This document shows positions 33,235 through 41,803 of a DNA stretch of 61,600 bases, in pieces. The notes beneath the pieces are model-generated. The model had not been told where the DNA came from. It made no database searches and saw only the letters and a program-made list of their open reading frames with translations. Origin of the DNA: a virus; the IMG/VR virus record IMGVR_UViG_3300037264_002513, positions 1 to 61,600 of that record. One strand, given 5' to 3'. Positions within the stretch are counted from its first letter, which is position 1, and each line of letters begins with the position of its first letter. The translations under genes and the position numbers were made by a program.

Positions 33235-33935
33235 TATGCCACCTGAGTCTTTCTCCGCCGCACGAGGGAGGCGAGCGAGGAGCCGAAGCCGGCGGACTTC
33301 ATCAGAGTAGAGATGTCCGCTGGCGTCAGCGTTGGCGGCGGCGCGGCCAGGGTGTCGTACGCCGCCGTCGTCATCGTGGGCGGCACACTTCGATCCGCAG
33401 GCGGACCCGCGGCCTGCCCAGCCGGCGCGGGAGCCAACGTCGGGGGCAGGATGTTCGGGTCGGACAAGTACGGATGCTGGGGAGCGGCCGGGGCCGGGGC
33501 CGGGGCCGCAGCCACAGGCTCAGCGGTCGTCGGTGGCGGAGCCGCCGGGGCCGCGGCAGGCGCGGAGAGGCCAGCCAAGGTAGCCAGCTGCGCGAGGGCC
33601 CCGGCACCCGCCGCTCGGTACGGGGCCATCTGTCTCTCGCGGTTGGCGTACTTCTCCCGCGCGAAGCCGATGGTGTCTTCGCGGTTGAGGTCGAAACGAC
33701 GCGTCTCTTCAGCCTGGCTTATTTCCCATTGGGTCTTGGCTTCTTCCTGCGCCCGCTCCCATTCGGCTTTACGTTCGGCCTCCTTCTCACGCTCGAACGC
33801 GAGCTGCTTGTCGAGGGCCGCTTCATCAGCTGCCGCGGCACGCTGGGACGCCCCCTTCTGGCTCTTCGAGGCAACGACCGTGGAGGCGGTCGTCGCCACC
33901 GCCGAGATGATGGCCGCCGCAACCATGTATGGCAT
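33234..33935 (-). CDS. Internal virion protein with N-terminal hydrophobic helix, 233 aa
   Basis: The start, MPYMVAAAIISAVATTASTVVAS, is a hydrophobic helix. It is followed by a long charged helix (QLAFEREKEAERKAEWERAQ and the next ~25 residues) and then Pro/Ala linkers. The A-A-A-I-I-S-A-v-A/T-T/G-A-x-S-x-x-x-a motif at the start of a protein with a long charged helix is typical of podovirus internal core proteins that enter or span the cell envelope during DNA ejection (gp7-type). The assignment rests on layout and place. Confidence 0.6.
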   Translation of the reverse strand: MPYMVAAAIISAVATTASTVVASKSQKGASQRAAAADEAALDKQLAFEREKEAERKAEWERAQEEAKTQWEISQAEETRRFDLNREDTIGFAREKYANRERQMAPYRAAGAGALAQLATLAGLSAPAAAPAAPPPTTAEPVAAAPAPAPAAPQHPYLSDPNILPPTLAPAPAGQAAGPPADRSVPPTMTTAAYDTLAAPPPTLTPADISTLMKSAGFGSSLASLVRRRKTQVA

Positions 33936-33946
33936 GGGATCTTCTC

Positions 33947-34321
33947 CTAGTTCTCGCGCATCGGCAGCGCGTAACCGGTGCCAGGCACCGGGACACCACC
34001 GAGCTTGCGACAGAGCCCTTTGACCGCGTCTGTCGTGGCGGTCGTGAGCACCACGCGCACGCCCCAGTCAAACGCAATGCGTTGCATCCCGCGCACCAGG
34101 CGGCTGACCACACCGACCGCGTGCCGGTGTGATTCGGCAATCCAGACACACTCCCCGTGTACCACGCGTATCGCCACCCAGACGCCCACGATCTGCTCAT
34201 CCTCCTCGACCACCAGCACGCGCGTATTCAGCGGGTCCAGCTGCGATCGGATCGGTCCCGCCTCGGTGGCGTCCAGGCGCGGCCATTCGTCGAACGGGAG
34301 GATGCGAGAGCGATAGCTCAT
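33947..34321 (-). CDS. GNAT-like acetyltransferase-fold protein, 124 aa
   Basis: Residues 1-124 follow the strand order of a small GNAT: LDPLNTRVLVVEEDEQIVGVW (beta2-beta4, the D-x-x-I-V-G pattern), AESHRHAVGVVSRLVRGMQRIA (pyrophosphate loop and helix region, but the usual R/Q-x-x-G-x-G/A is degenerate), VLTTATTDAVKGLCRKLGGVPV (the beta5/alpha4 part with the K-L-G-G turn). Such proteins occur in podovirus tail clusters, sometimes as structural parts that may have lost enzyme activity. The ATG overlaps the upstream stop as ATGA. The weak acetyl-CoA loop leaves activity open. Confidence 0.6.
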   Translation of the reverse strand: MSYRSRILPFDEWPRLDATEAGPIRSQLDPLNTRVLVVEEDEQIVGVWVAIRVVHGECVWIAESHRHAVGVVSRLVRGMQRIAFDWGVRVVLTTATTDAVKGLCRKLGGVPVPGTGYALPMREN

Positions 34322-34815
34322 GTCGCCACTCCCGGCAGCAGCTCGACGACGAGGTCGAGCGCGAACCGCATCGAGGTGCCACCCACGCTGCTGTAGGCCA
34401 CCCCGTAGGTGATCGGGCCGTCCTTGTCGACACGCATGAGGACCGTGCCCGTTTGCACCGTCGCGGGCGTGTTCCCCGTCGCCGCGGGCCAGGTCTGACT
34501 ACAGGCCACCCCGCTGTCAGTCCACCCCAGCGTCACCGCCGCGGAGCTGCTCGTCGAGGCGGCCCGCAAGATCCGCAGCGTGAACGTGACCCGGTACAGC
34601 GCCGCCGGGATGCCAGACACCGGCACAGCCGTCGGCGGGATGGCCGCTTCCGCCTGTACGCTGACGGTCTGCACACGACGCGTCGCGGCGTCTAGCTCAG
34701 ACACCACCGCCTGGAGCCACGAAATCCAAGGCCGCGTGAGGAAGCCGACGCGCTCGACCGGATTGACAGACACCATCGCGTCGCGTGGCAGCCCGGACAG
34801 ACGTTGTCGCAACAT
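34318..34815 (-). CDS. Tail-associated structural protein, 165 aa
   Basis: The ATG at 34815 overlaps the stop of the gp10-like gene as TGATG. The product has NPVERVGFLTRPWISWLQAVV near residues 18-38, then a beta-rich body ending RFALDLVVELLPGV. Thr-R-P-W-x-x-W-x-Q/L in the first 40 residues, followed by a beta domain of ~120 residues, is a common phage protein next to tail-hub genes. It may be a small tail or fibre adaptor. Function is inferred from place only. Confidence 0.6.
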   Translation of the reverse strand: MLRQRLSGLPRDAMVSVNPVERVGFLTRPWISWLQAVVSELDAATRRVQTVSVQAEAAIPPTAVPVSGIPAALYRVTFTLRILRAASTSSSAAVTLGWTDSGVACSQTWPAATGNTPATVQTGTVLMRVDKDGPITYGVAYSSVGGTSMRFALDLVVELLPGVAT

Positions 34816-36269
34816 CACCCACCTCCGCGGATCATGATATTGCAACCGATGATGCGCCACGGCACCGGATCCGTGACGACGAACTCGCCGACGATGTCCT
34901 CGCCAGACCCGCAGGCCCACCACCGGACGCGCTTCTCGTACTCCCAGATTTGTCCGATGCTGCGCGCCCGCGCCGGCCCCCAGGTTTTCCCGCCGTTCTT
35001 CGAGATCCGCATCGACATCACGGGGTCACTGCCGACCCCGCTGTAGGTCGCCACGCCGGCCTCGAGGAACACCTCGACGGAATCGAGCACGACGGTGTCG
35101 TGGTCCCGCCAGACCGAGGGCGTGACGCGGACCCGTCGGATCGGGAGTCCGTCGACATCCAGACCGAACGCCTCGGACACCTCGTAGATGGTGCCCGTCG
35201 TGCTGTCGAGCGCCAGGTGCTGGCCGAACGCGTGCACATGGTAGCGAGGCCGCCAGGCCACGAAGGTGTTGGACCCGCTGACCCAGGTGCCGCGCCGCGC
35301 CCAGGTCTGTGTGGACAAGTCGAGCGCCCACGTTACGTTCTGCGTCGGGAACGTGAGCAGATAGAACCAGTGCCCCGCCGACGCGTAGCTCGAGCCGTAG
35401 GCGTCGGTGATGACCGGGTACTGGTGCGTCGCCCACGCGAGCGCGTACGTGGAGACGACGTTGGGCGTGCCGCCGTTGACCATGACGATGCGGCCCTGGC
35501 CGTCGGCCGTCCGCTCCACCCAGAGGATGCCACCGCCGACCTCGCGCGCGGAGAACGGCGCCGCGCAGCCGAACGGCAGCAGGGCGCTGGGGATTGGCGC
35601 GAACGGGAAGGGGTAGGTGCCCGCGTTGTTCCAGACCTCAGAGGTTTCCTGGCCGAGCAGCCAGATCTCCCGCGAGGCCTTCGGGACGATCAGGCTCACC
35701 CACCGGTCTGGGGCCGTCGACCGCTGTGCGTACTGCGTCGGATCCCACGTTGTGGCGTCGCCCAGATCGCTCACGTAGAAGGTCGATGTCGCGGAGTCGA
35801 GAACGATGAAGTAGCCGTCCAGCATCGCGCACATCGTGTTGCCGATCTGCCGTTCGACCGTCAGCACGTTCGTCGTGAGGTCGTAGCTGTAGCCCACATC
35901 GCCGCTCGTGATGAAGAGCTGGCCGGCGAAGTCGCCGCCCCCGGCAATCGTGGCCGGGTTCGCGCCCACCTGGACCGTGCCGCGCGCGACGAGCGTGATC
36001 CCGCCACCCGTCACCGAGAGCGCCTCGTAGAACGTGCCGCCGATCACCGCGAAGGCGCGTCCGTTCTGCTCGAAGAACGCGCGGCCGGGTGTTTCCACTG
36101 GGGTCACGCGCGCCTCGACACCAGGCGTCGGGTACAGCGAGAACGGCGTCTTGCCGCCGATGACCTGGCGGGGCTCGGGATACCAGTTCACGCAGTCCTG
36201 CCCGTCGGCAATCACCGACTGGGACACGTTCGAGCCGCCGCAGTACATCGGCCAGGGGATAGAGGGCAT
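34815..36269 (-). CDS. Packaged-DNA stabilisation/tail hub protein, P22 gp10-like
   Basis: 484 residues from ATG 36269, which follows a GGGGAG ribosome site. The start IPWPMYCGGSNVSQSVIADG, then DCVNWYPEPR and YPTPGVE, is a hallmark of P22 gp10 and its relatives (N-W-Y-P-E plus L-x-P-T-P-G). The body is a beta-propeller-like series of strands with FYVSDLGDATTWDPTQYAQ, LLPFGCAAPFS and TWARRGTW. In P22 gp10 forms the hexameric plug below gp4. It follows the gp4-like gene here as in P22-like phages. Confidence 0.85.
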   Translation of the reverse strand: MPSIPWPMYCGGSNVSQSVIADGQDCVNWYPEPRQVIGGKTPFSLYPTPGVEARVTPVETPGRAFFEQNGRAFAVIGGTFYEALSVTGGGITLVARGTVQVGANPATIAGGGDFAGQLFITSGDVGYSYDLTTNVLTVERQIGNTMCAMLDGYFIVLDSATSTFYVSDLGDATTWDPTQYAQRSTAPDRWVSLIVPKASREIWLLGQETSEVWNNAGTYPFPFAPIPSALLPFGCAAPFSAREVGGGILWVERTADGQGRIVMVNGGTPNVVSTYALAWATHQYPVITDAYGSSYASAGHWFYLLTFPTQNVTWALDLSTQTWARRGTWVSGSNTFVAWRPRYHVHAFGQHLALDSTTGTIYEVSEAFGLDVDGLPIRRVRVTPSVWRDHDTVVLDSVEVFLEAGVATYSGVGSDPVMSMRISKNGGKTWGPARARSIGQIWEYEKRVRWWACGSGEDIVGEFVVTDPVPWRIIGCNIMIRGGG

Positions 36270-36270
36270 C

Positions 36271-37290
36271 TCAACTCCCCGAGTAAAGGTCGAAGCGTCC
36301 ACCGCCACGCAGCCCCGGCATCATCGGGTCCAGCGAGGCATCGACCGGGCGCCAGTTCGCCCGCTTGACCGCCGCCAGCGACTCCTTCGCCTTGCGCTCG
36401 ACGCGTGGTGACAGCGGGATGGCCGGGAAGTCGTCGGCCAGCTCCACCGCTAGGTTGTATCGCAACATGCGAGCCCACCCCTGCGGCAGCGCGTAGACCG
36501 TCGTGAGGTCCACGAACGTGCTGGGCGCCTCGGGCGTGTAGAGCACGAGGTCGGAGAGGTTGTTGTCGGGAACCGGGTCCAGATAGATCGTGCCCAGCCC
36601 AGCCGAGTGGGCCTGGTCATAGTAAATCTGGAACGGGTGCGACCCGGACGCGCCCTTCACTTGCAGCCCTTGCCACTGGGCAATCGTCATCGGGCGCCCG
36701 ATCGACATCTCCATCACGGGCGATGCCGAACGATTCGGCCGCACGCTGGCGCGGTCAATCCAGACCGGCCGCACCTGGTTGAAGTCGCCGCCCAGCCCGA
36801 TCGTGTAGGACGCCACGCCCGTCGAGAGCGGGTAGACGTGCCGGCCGATGGTGAAGATCGCGGCCCGCTCGAGGCCCAGGCTGTCGACGAAGTCGTCGAG
36901 CGCCACCTTGCCGGCGGCGAGATACTCGGCCTCCGGGGTGTCGATGACGCTCACCACGCCGAGCAGGCGCAGGGCCCGGGTGATGAGGTCGGTGGCGGAG
37001 GCGCCGGTCGGGCCTGGTACCGCGAGCTGCGATACGAGGATGGTGAATGACCGGTCGCCCGTGCGCCCGAGGTTCGTCACGATGTTATTCGTGCAGGTGT
37101 ACTCGATGCCGCTGGTCCCGGCGCTCAGCCACTGCGTAGTCGTGGTGTTGTCGTAGGACGCCACGCCTGCCGTGATGCCATCCGGCACGTCCCAGGTTGA
37201 GCTCGCAATCGTTTCGCCAGGCCCCAGCCACCCGGACCAGTCGAATCCGTAGTCGAGGTTGTCTGACGGGTCTTTCGTGAACAGGCTCAT
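36271..37290 (-). CDS. P22 gp4-like head completion protein fused to an N-terminal structural domain
   Basis: 339 residues; the ATG overlaps the upstream stop as ATGA. Residues ~1-85 (FTKDPSDNLDYGFDWSGWLG, IASSTWDVPDG) form a small beta domain of the kind found in phage head and tail proteins. Residues ~93-315 match P22 gp4: ATDLITRALRLLGVV, ALDDFVDSLGLERA, YTIGLGGDFNQVRP, IYLDPVPDNNLSDLVLYTP and YALPQGWARMLRYNLAVEL. gp4 sits under the portal and starts tail assembly. The N-terminal beta domain is an addition compared with P22 (gp4 is about 166 residues). The genes after it encode gp10 and tail parts. Confidence 0.85.
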   Translation of the reverse strand: MSLFTKDPSDNLDYGFDWSGWLGPGETIASSTWDVPDGITAGVASYDNTTTTQWLSAGTSGIEYTCTNNIVTNLGRTGDRSFTILVSQLAVPGPTGASATDLITRALRLLGVVSVIDTPEAEYLAAGKVALDDFVDSLGLERAAIFTIGRHVYPLSTGVASYTIGLGGDFNQVRPVWIDRASVRPNRSASPVMEMSIGRPMTIAQWQGLQVKGASGSHPFQIYYDQAHSAGLGTIYLDPVPDNNLSDLVLYTPEAPSTFVDLTTVYALPQGWARMLRYNLAVELADDFPAIPLSPRVERKAKESLAAVKRANWRPVDASLDPMMPGLRGGGRFDLYSGS

Positions 37291-39296
37291 GGCTCTTCCT
37301 CAACGATGACGATCCGGTCAGTGGGGCCGATCTCCAGCCGCCGCGAGTCCGGGGACACGACCACGATCCGCGTCGCGTCCGATACATAGGCGGAACGCAC
37401 CCCAGCCACCACGCGACCACCCGCGACCTTCCAGTGCGCGACGGCCGCGGTCGCGGTCGCGAACTGCTCGTGCGCGGAACTGGCATGACGCACCACCCAG
37501 TGTGCGACGGCCGCCGTGGCGATGCGCGTGATGTTTCCAGCCGCCGCCGTGGCGCTTGGCACGGCCCACACTGCAACCGCCGCCGTCGCGGCGCTGTCTG
37601 CCAAGTCCGCCGCGCTCGCCGCCGGCACCGTCCACGCGGCACTCACCATGGTCGCCGTGGCCGTCACGACCTGGGCGCTCAGCGTCGGCGGGTACAACTG
37701 CGCGGTGCTGGCGATCGGGGCCAGCATCGTCGTCCCGCCATGCTCGAGCGTCGGGGCGTACAGCTGCGCGCCCGAGGGGATCTGCGGCGGGAAGAGCGGG
37801 GCCTGCCCAGGAGCCTTGAACTTGATCCAGGACACTTGGACCTGTTCCCCGTTGGCAACGATGGCGACGTTCACGGCGCCCCAGTTACCGATAACGGTCC
37901 ACAGGGACTCGGGCATGACCAGGGGCAGCGAGGCAAGGTCGGGGGTCAGCCCCAGCGCCCAAGTGGCCCGCACCTCCTCCCCCTCAAGCAGCTGGGCGTA
38001 TGACCCAATCGGGGGCAGGGAGGGCGCATAGAGCACGGCCGTCGACGGCAGATGCGGCATCTCGATGATCGCCACGCCCATCGACGGGGCGAACATCTGC
38101 GCGCCCGACGCCAGGAACGGGAAGGCCAGGCCGGTGGCCGGGGCGGCCGGGGGCACCTCCACTTCGGTCCAGTCGAAATCCACCCGATCGCCGTCCGCGG
38201 TGACGCTCCCAGACAACGCGCCCCAGTCGGTAACGAGGGCCCGCTCCTCAAGCGAGAGCGTGACGGCATCAATCGCCCACGCGCTGCTCATGGGCAGCGT
38301 CCGGGCGAACACCAGTGCACCGGCGCTGTACATCTTCCCCACGTAGGCCGGCACGCTGGGCGCGAAGAGTTCGGCCAGAGACGCGATGTGCGGCAGGGTG
38401 ATGGCCTGCAGCCCAGGCCCCGCATGAGCCAGGGTGGGCGCGAAGAGTTCGGGCTGCCCGCTGATCAGAGGCAGGGCCAGCACCTGGGTCGACCCCGTCG
38501 CCGGCAACTCCACGGCAAACCAGTCCAGCTCGACCACGACCGACTCGTTGGCAATCCACGAGGCGCGGAGGACTGTCCAGTCGGTGATGCTGTCGCGCTC
38601 TGCCTGGGTGAGTTGCAGCGCCCCCAGCGTCAGCGTGTCGGCGAGGAGGACATCACGCGTGGCCCGCAACGTCGTGCTCTCGCGGAACTCGAGGACCGCT
38701 TTAGGCATCGACGGGGCGTAGACCTGTGACGCGGAGCTCAGGAACGGCAGCGAGATCCCAGCCGCCGGCTCCCCGGCTGCGGCGGAAGGAACCACCCAGT
38801 TGGCCGCTGCGGCGGTCGCTGTGGCGGTGATGGCCCCGATGACGATGCTGGCCGCGATGGTCTGCCACCACGCCACGCCCTTGCCATACGAGGGCTCGAC
38901 CGTCGCCGTGACGCCGCCAGGCGTGGCTGGGGCGGGCGGCACGACGTAGTGGGCGTCAACGGCGGTCGTCGCGCGCGTCACGCCGCCAGGCGTGGCCGTC
39001 GCCGACCGCACCACCCACGGGGCACTCGCCGCCGTGGCGCTGACCGTGATGACGTTCGCCGCCGACGCCGCCGGGACGACGTAGTGAGCGTCCACCGCCG
39101 TGGTGGACCGCGTCACTCCCCCGACCGCCGCCGACGCCGCCGGCACGACATAGTGCGAGGCGACCGCCGTCGCCGCGTGTGTCACCGCTCCTGGCGTCGC
39201 AGTCGCACTGGGCGCCACATAGGGCGCCATCGCCGCCGTCGCGGTGGCTTGCTGCGACCCCGCGCCGCTCGACTGCAGGAGGGTGAGGATACTCAT
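37287..39296 (-). CDS. Repeat-rich structural protein, fibre-like, 669 aa
   Basis: The N-terminal ~140 and C-terminal ~90 residues are copies of a ~22-residue Ala/Thr/Val unit with HYVVPAASA, APWVVRSATA or VAVWAVPSATA. The centre has seven units with (L/V)(Y/F)AP(S/T) followed by a strand (SQVYAPSM, ELFAPTL, ELFAPSV, QMFAPSM, VLYAPSL, QLYAPTL, QLYPPTL). Three copies of a longer element with ITDWTVLRASWIANESVVVELDW, VTDWGALSGSVTADG and IGNWGAVNVAIVANG sit between them. Tandem beta units of this kind are typical of phage fibres and decoration proteins. Function is a virion structure; the exact place is unknown. Confidence 0.7.
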   Translation of the reverse strand: MSILTLLQSSGAGSQQATATAAMAPYVAPSATATPGAVTHAATAVASHYVVPAASAAVGGVTRSTTAVDAHYVVPAASAANVITVSATAASAPWVVRSATATPGGVTRATTAVDAHYVVPPAPATPGGVTATVEPSYGKGVAWWQTIAASIVIGAITATATAAAANWVVPSAAAGEPAAGISLPFLSSASQVYAPSMPKAVLEFRESTTLRATRDVLLADTLTLGALQLTQAERDSITDWTVLRASWIANESVVVELDWFAVELPATGSTQVLALPLISGQPELFAPTLAHAGPGLQAITLPHIASLAELFAPSVPAYVGKMYSAGALVFARTLPMSSAWAIDAVTLSLEERALVTDWGALSGSVTADGDRVDFDWTEVEVPPAAPATGLAFPFLASGAQMFAPSMGVAIIEMPHLPSTAVLYAPSLPPIGSYAQLLEGEEVRATWALGLTPDLASLPLVMPESLWTVIGNWGAVNVAIVANGEQVQVSWIKFKAPGQAPLFPPQIPSGAQLYAPTLEHGGTTMLAPIASTAQLYPPTLSAQVVTATATMVSAAWTVPAASAADLADSAATAAVAVWAVPSATAAAGNITRIATAAVAHWVVRHASSAHEQFATATAAVAHWKVAGGRVVAGVRSAYVSDATRIVVVSPDSRRLEIGPTDRIVIVEEEP

Positions 39297-39299
39297 CCG

Positions 39300-40094
39300 T
39301 TACCCCATGATCCGACGACGAGACAGGTACCGGCCGGGAGAGTGCGAGAGGGCGCAGAACGGGATGTACCCACGGATCGAGCACCGGTTCGTCTGCGAGC
39401 CCGTGGTGCTGAAGAACGTCGAGTTCGTCACGGTCTGCCCGAAATAGTTGACGGCAGCTCCAGAGGTGCTCGCGTTCCTGAACCCCGCCCAGACGTTGTA
39501 ACTGGGCGCGGCGGAGACGCCGTTGTCAAGCAGTTCGCTGTATCCGGTGGGCGCGGTCGCGGTCGGTACGGTGCCGCCGTTGGAACAGCCACACGCGATG
39601 ATCTCGACGCCTTGCGCGCCGTTGCCGCCGTTGCCCCAGCCGTTCTTCCAGGGGTCCCAGGTCATCGACCGCACATCGGTGAGGTCGACCCACATGTTGC
39701 CCGCCCCGCACCGAGCGCCCAGGTCGAACTGGATGGGCGCCTGTTGCCTGGCGGTATCGAGCCCCATCGTCAAGATGCCCGTGGCGCTGACCCAGTTCCC
39801 GGCGGTCGGGAGCGTGATGCCAACGCGGGTCGCGCCGGGACGCCGAGCGATGACAAAGTAGATCGCAAGGCCGATGTTGTTCGTCGCGTCGAACTGGCTC
39901 TCAACCTGCACCCAGCCTTCACCGGTATCGACCGCCCCCAGTTGATCGACGTTGGCATAGACCACCATCACCAGGGCCTGACCGACCGCGGTCTGTGCGG
40001 TCGTCGCAGAGGTCACTGCCGTAGACGCCGTCCCAGATTGGACGGCGCCCTCGGACAGCCTGATGCCGGGTGGGCCGTTCCAGTAGTAACTCAT
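39300..40094 (-). CDS. Virion structural protein, beta-rich, 264 aa
   Basis: A Thr/Ser/Gly-rich protein with many alternating strands: SATTAQTAVGQALVMVVYAN, IGLAIYFVIARRPGATRVG, VDLTDVRSMTWDPWKNGW, GVEIIACGCSNGG. GIRLSEGAVQSGTASTAVTS is the kind of start seen in phage proteins of the lectin/jelly-roll type found near fibres. Four cysteines may be incidental. No enzyme motif is seen. It is placed among structural genes and likely forms part of the particle. Confidence 0.6.
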   Translation of the reverse strand: MSYYWNGPPGIRLSEGAVQSGTASTAVTSATTAQTAVGQALVMVVYANVDQLGAVDTGEGWVQVESQFDATNNIGLAIYFVIARRPGATRVGITLPTAGNWVSATGILTMGLDTARQQAPIQFDLGARCGAGNMWVDLTDVRSMTWDPWKNGWGNGGNGAQGVEIIACGCSNGGTVPTATAPTGYSELLDNGVSAAPSYNVWAGFRNASTSGAAVNYFGQTVTNSTFFSTTGSQTNRCSIRGYIPFCALSHSPGRYLSRRRIMG

Positions 40095-40096
40095 CC

Positions 40097-40837
40097 TCAG
40101 TCCTGCAAGATACAGAGGGTCAGCGTCAGGTCACTCGAGGCGACGTACGTCGGGGTGCCGCGCGTCACCATCACCACATAGAGGCTCGTCCCGTTGCAGA
40201 CGATCGGCAACCCGACGTTCGTGAGCGTCGAGATCGAGTTGAGCGCGGTGGCGGGAAACGCGACGTTGTAGGCCCCGATGCTCACGATCCCCAGGCAGTA
40301 CGCCATGTCGGCATCGGAAATCGCCACGGGGGCCTGGTCCGCCTGGGCCGTGATCTGTCGGTCGAAGAACAGGAGGTCGAACGGCTGCCGCACCGCCGCG
40401 GTCTTGTCGAGCAGCAGGATGCTCTGGATCATGCCGCTGCCGCCGGCCACCCGCACGGCGTTGGCGAACTCGAGCGCGTTGCTACTCCCGCCGACCACGT
40501 CGCCCGACGCGTAGATGCTGGTCGAGATCGTCGGCGTGACCTGGATGCGCGTGACGACCGGCGCAGGACGCACCCAGGCGCGGCCCACGGCGTCGACCTC
40601 GAGTGGGGCGTAGTCAGCATCTGCGTCCGCGAGGGCCGCCGGGTTGTCCTTGCGGACGGCGAGCGCCATGATGCCGCCGTCGCCGGTGGTGTGCGCCACA
40701 TCTTCCGCGTGGCCGATCCCGGCCGTCGCGTCCGCGAGGGCCACGGCGAGCTTCATCCGCTGGTAGTGCGCCCCAGAGATGTCGTCGGTCGCGATGTTGG
40801 TGCCAGAACCTGCCGTGATCGGTACGTTGTCAGCCAT
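40097..40837 (-). CDS. Conserved phage structural protein, 246 aa
   Basis: The start, ADNVPITAGSGTNIATDD, ISGAHYQRMKLAVA, is a well-known beginning of phage structural proteins (V-x-I/L-x-x-G-x-G-x-x-v-A-t-D-x-I-x-G-v-x-Y/h-Q-R-v/m-K-L) that occur in podovirus and siphovirus metagenomic clusters. The C-terminal half has MIQSILLLDKTAAVRQPFDL and VGLPIVCNGTSLYVVMVTRG. Ribosome site GGAGGCAGGG precedes the ATG. A tail or decoration role is likely, family function unproven. Confidence 0.7.
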   Translation of the reverse strand: MADNVPITAGSGTNIATDDISGAHYQRMKLAVALADATAGIGHAEDVAHTTGDGGIMALAVRKDNPAALADADADYAPLEVDAVGRAWVRPAPVVTRIQVTPTISTSIYASGDVVGGSSNALEFANAVRVAGGSGMIQSILLLDKTAAVRQPFDLLFFDRQITAQADQAPVAISDADMAYCLGIVSIGAYNVAFPATALNSISTLTNVGLPIVCNGTSLYVVMVTRGTPTYVASSDLTLTLCILQD

Positions 40838-40893
40838 CCCTGCCTCCTACACACACCACCCAAGCGCCCGGTAGAGCCACCGCCAGGGCGGGG

Positions 40894-41295
40894 CTACTTC
40901 TTCACAACAGGGACGCCCCCCGGTGACCCCGGCACACGCACGAAAGGGTTGCTGGGCAAGCTCCACTCCGAGTAGAGCGTCCCCGCGCGCGCCCGCACCT
41001 TCGCGGTGTACTCCGCGAAGGGGAGCGGCATCACGTTGATCGACGCCTCGACACACGGGACGGGCGACGAGCAGGTCGGGACGGTATCGGGGGCCGGCTT
41101 CCCCAGGTCAGTCGTGCCGACCGGGCTGGTCGCCCCCGACAGGAACCACCCGACCTCGTAGACCGTGATGCTCTGGTGGTCGGGGCTCGCCGTGAAGTTG
41201 ATGAGACGAGGGTTCGGCACGCTCTGCGCGAACGCCGCCGCCGCGAGCAGCCCCAAGACCAGTGCCAACAGGCCGATGAACAGTGGTCGCTTCAT
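40894..41295 (-). CDS. Secreted protein with Sec signal peptide and Fn3-like domain, 133 aa
   Basis: The N-terminus, MKRPLFIGLLALVLGLLAAAAFA/Q, is a typical signal peptide with an AFA cleavage site near residue 23. The mature part reads PRLINFTASPDHQSITVYEV and PLPFAEYTAKVRARAGTLY, a fibronectin-III-like strand pattern. It stands among virion genes, where signal peptides are rare. It may be exported to the host envelope (receptor masking, superinfection exclusion) or be a structural protein taken from a host gene. Two Cys in the mature part (CSSPVPC) could form a disulfide. Confidence 0.7.
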   Translation of the reverse strand: MKRPLFIGLLALVLGLLAAAAFAQSVPNPRLINFTASPDHQSITVYEVGWFLSGATSPVGTTDLGKPAPDTVPTCSSPVPCVEASINVMPLPFAEYTAKVRARAGTLYSEWSLPSNPFVRVPGSPGGVPVVKK

Positions 41296-41304
41296 CGCGA
41301 CTCC

Positions 41305-41748
41305 CTATGGCTGCTGGTCGAGATAGAACCAGGCCGTGAACGGCGAGGTCGGACAGGTCACGGTGATGTTGCCCCCGTTGGGCGTCACCTCGGTGATCTC
41401 GACACACGCCAGGGGGAGGCAGTTCGCGTCGCCACCCGCGACGTACTTGTAGATCGCCATCCGGTTGCACGCCCCCGCCCCGATCTCCGCCGCCGTGAAG
41501 AGCGCGTCGGAGCTGGCGTACTTGATGACATCGTAGGTGTTGTCCTGCGTCGGCCCCGACTTGCCACCCAGCGTACAGGTGCAGTTGGGATAGGTGCCGA
41601 TGACCACCCCGATGCCAGACATCGTGGCCGCATCGACACTGGGCGCCCCGGCCGCGGTGGTGATGAGGCGGGCGTTGATGGTATCGCTGCCCCAGTTCGT
41701 GGAGCCGGTCAGCTGGAACGCGCCGGTGTTGAAAAGAAATCCCGCCAT
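41305..41748 (-). CDS. Small structural protein, paralogue-like to the 135-aa protein at 47824-48231, 147 aa
   Basis: The product starts MAGFLFNTGAFQLTGSTNWG, SDTINARLITTAAGAPSVDA, and ends with VTPNGGNITVTCPTSPFTAW FYL. The end pattern T-P-N-G-G-(D/N)-I-x-x-T-x(5)-W-F-x-L also closes the 135-residue protein encoded at 47824-48231, so the two share a fold. Members of this family sit in phage structural clusters; the start D-T-I-x-a-x-L/T is typical. Five Cys are unusual for it. The role is unknown. Confidence 0.65.
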   Translation of the reverse strand: MAGFLFNTGAFQLTGSTNWGSDTINARLITTAAGAPSVDAATMSGIGVVIGTYPNCTCTLGGKSGPTQDNTYDVIKYASSDALFTAAEIGAGACNRMAIYKYVAGGDANCLPLACVEITEVTPNGGNITVTCPTSPFTAWFYLDQQP

Positions 41749-41803
41749 CGCTCACTCCTTGCGCCGCCGCGGGCGCGATGTCTGGCCTCAGGCCAGCCCG
41801 TCG

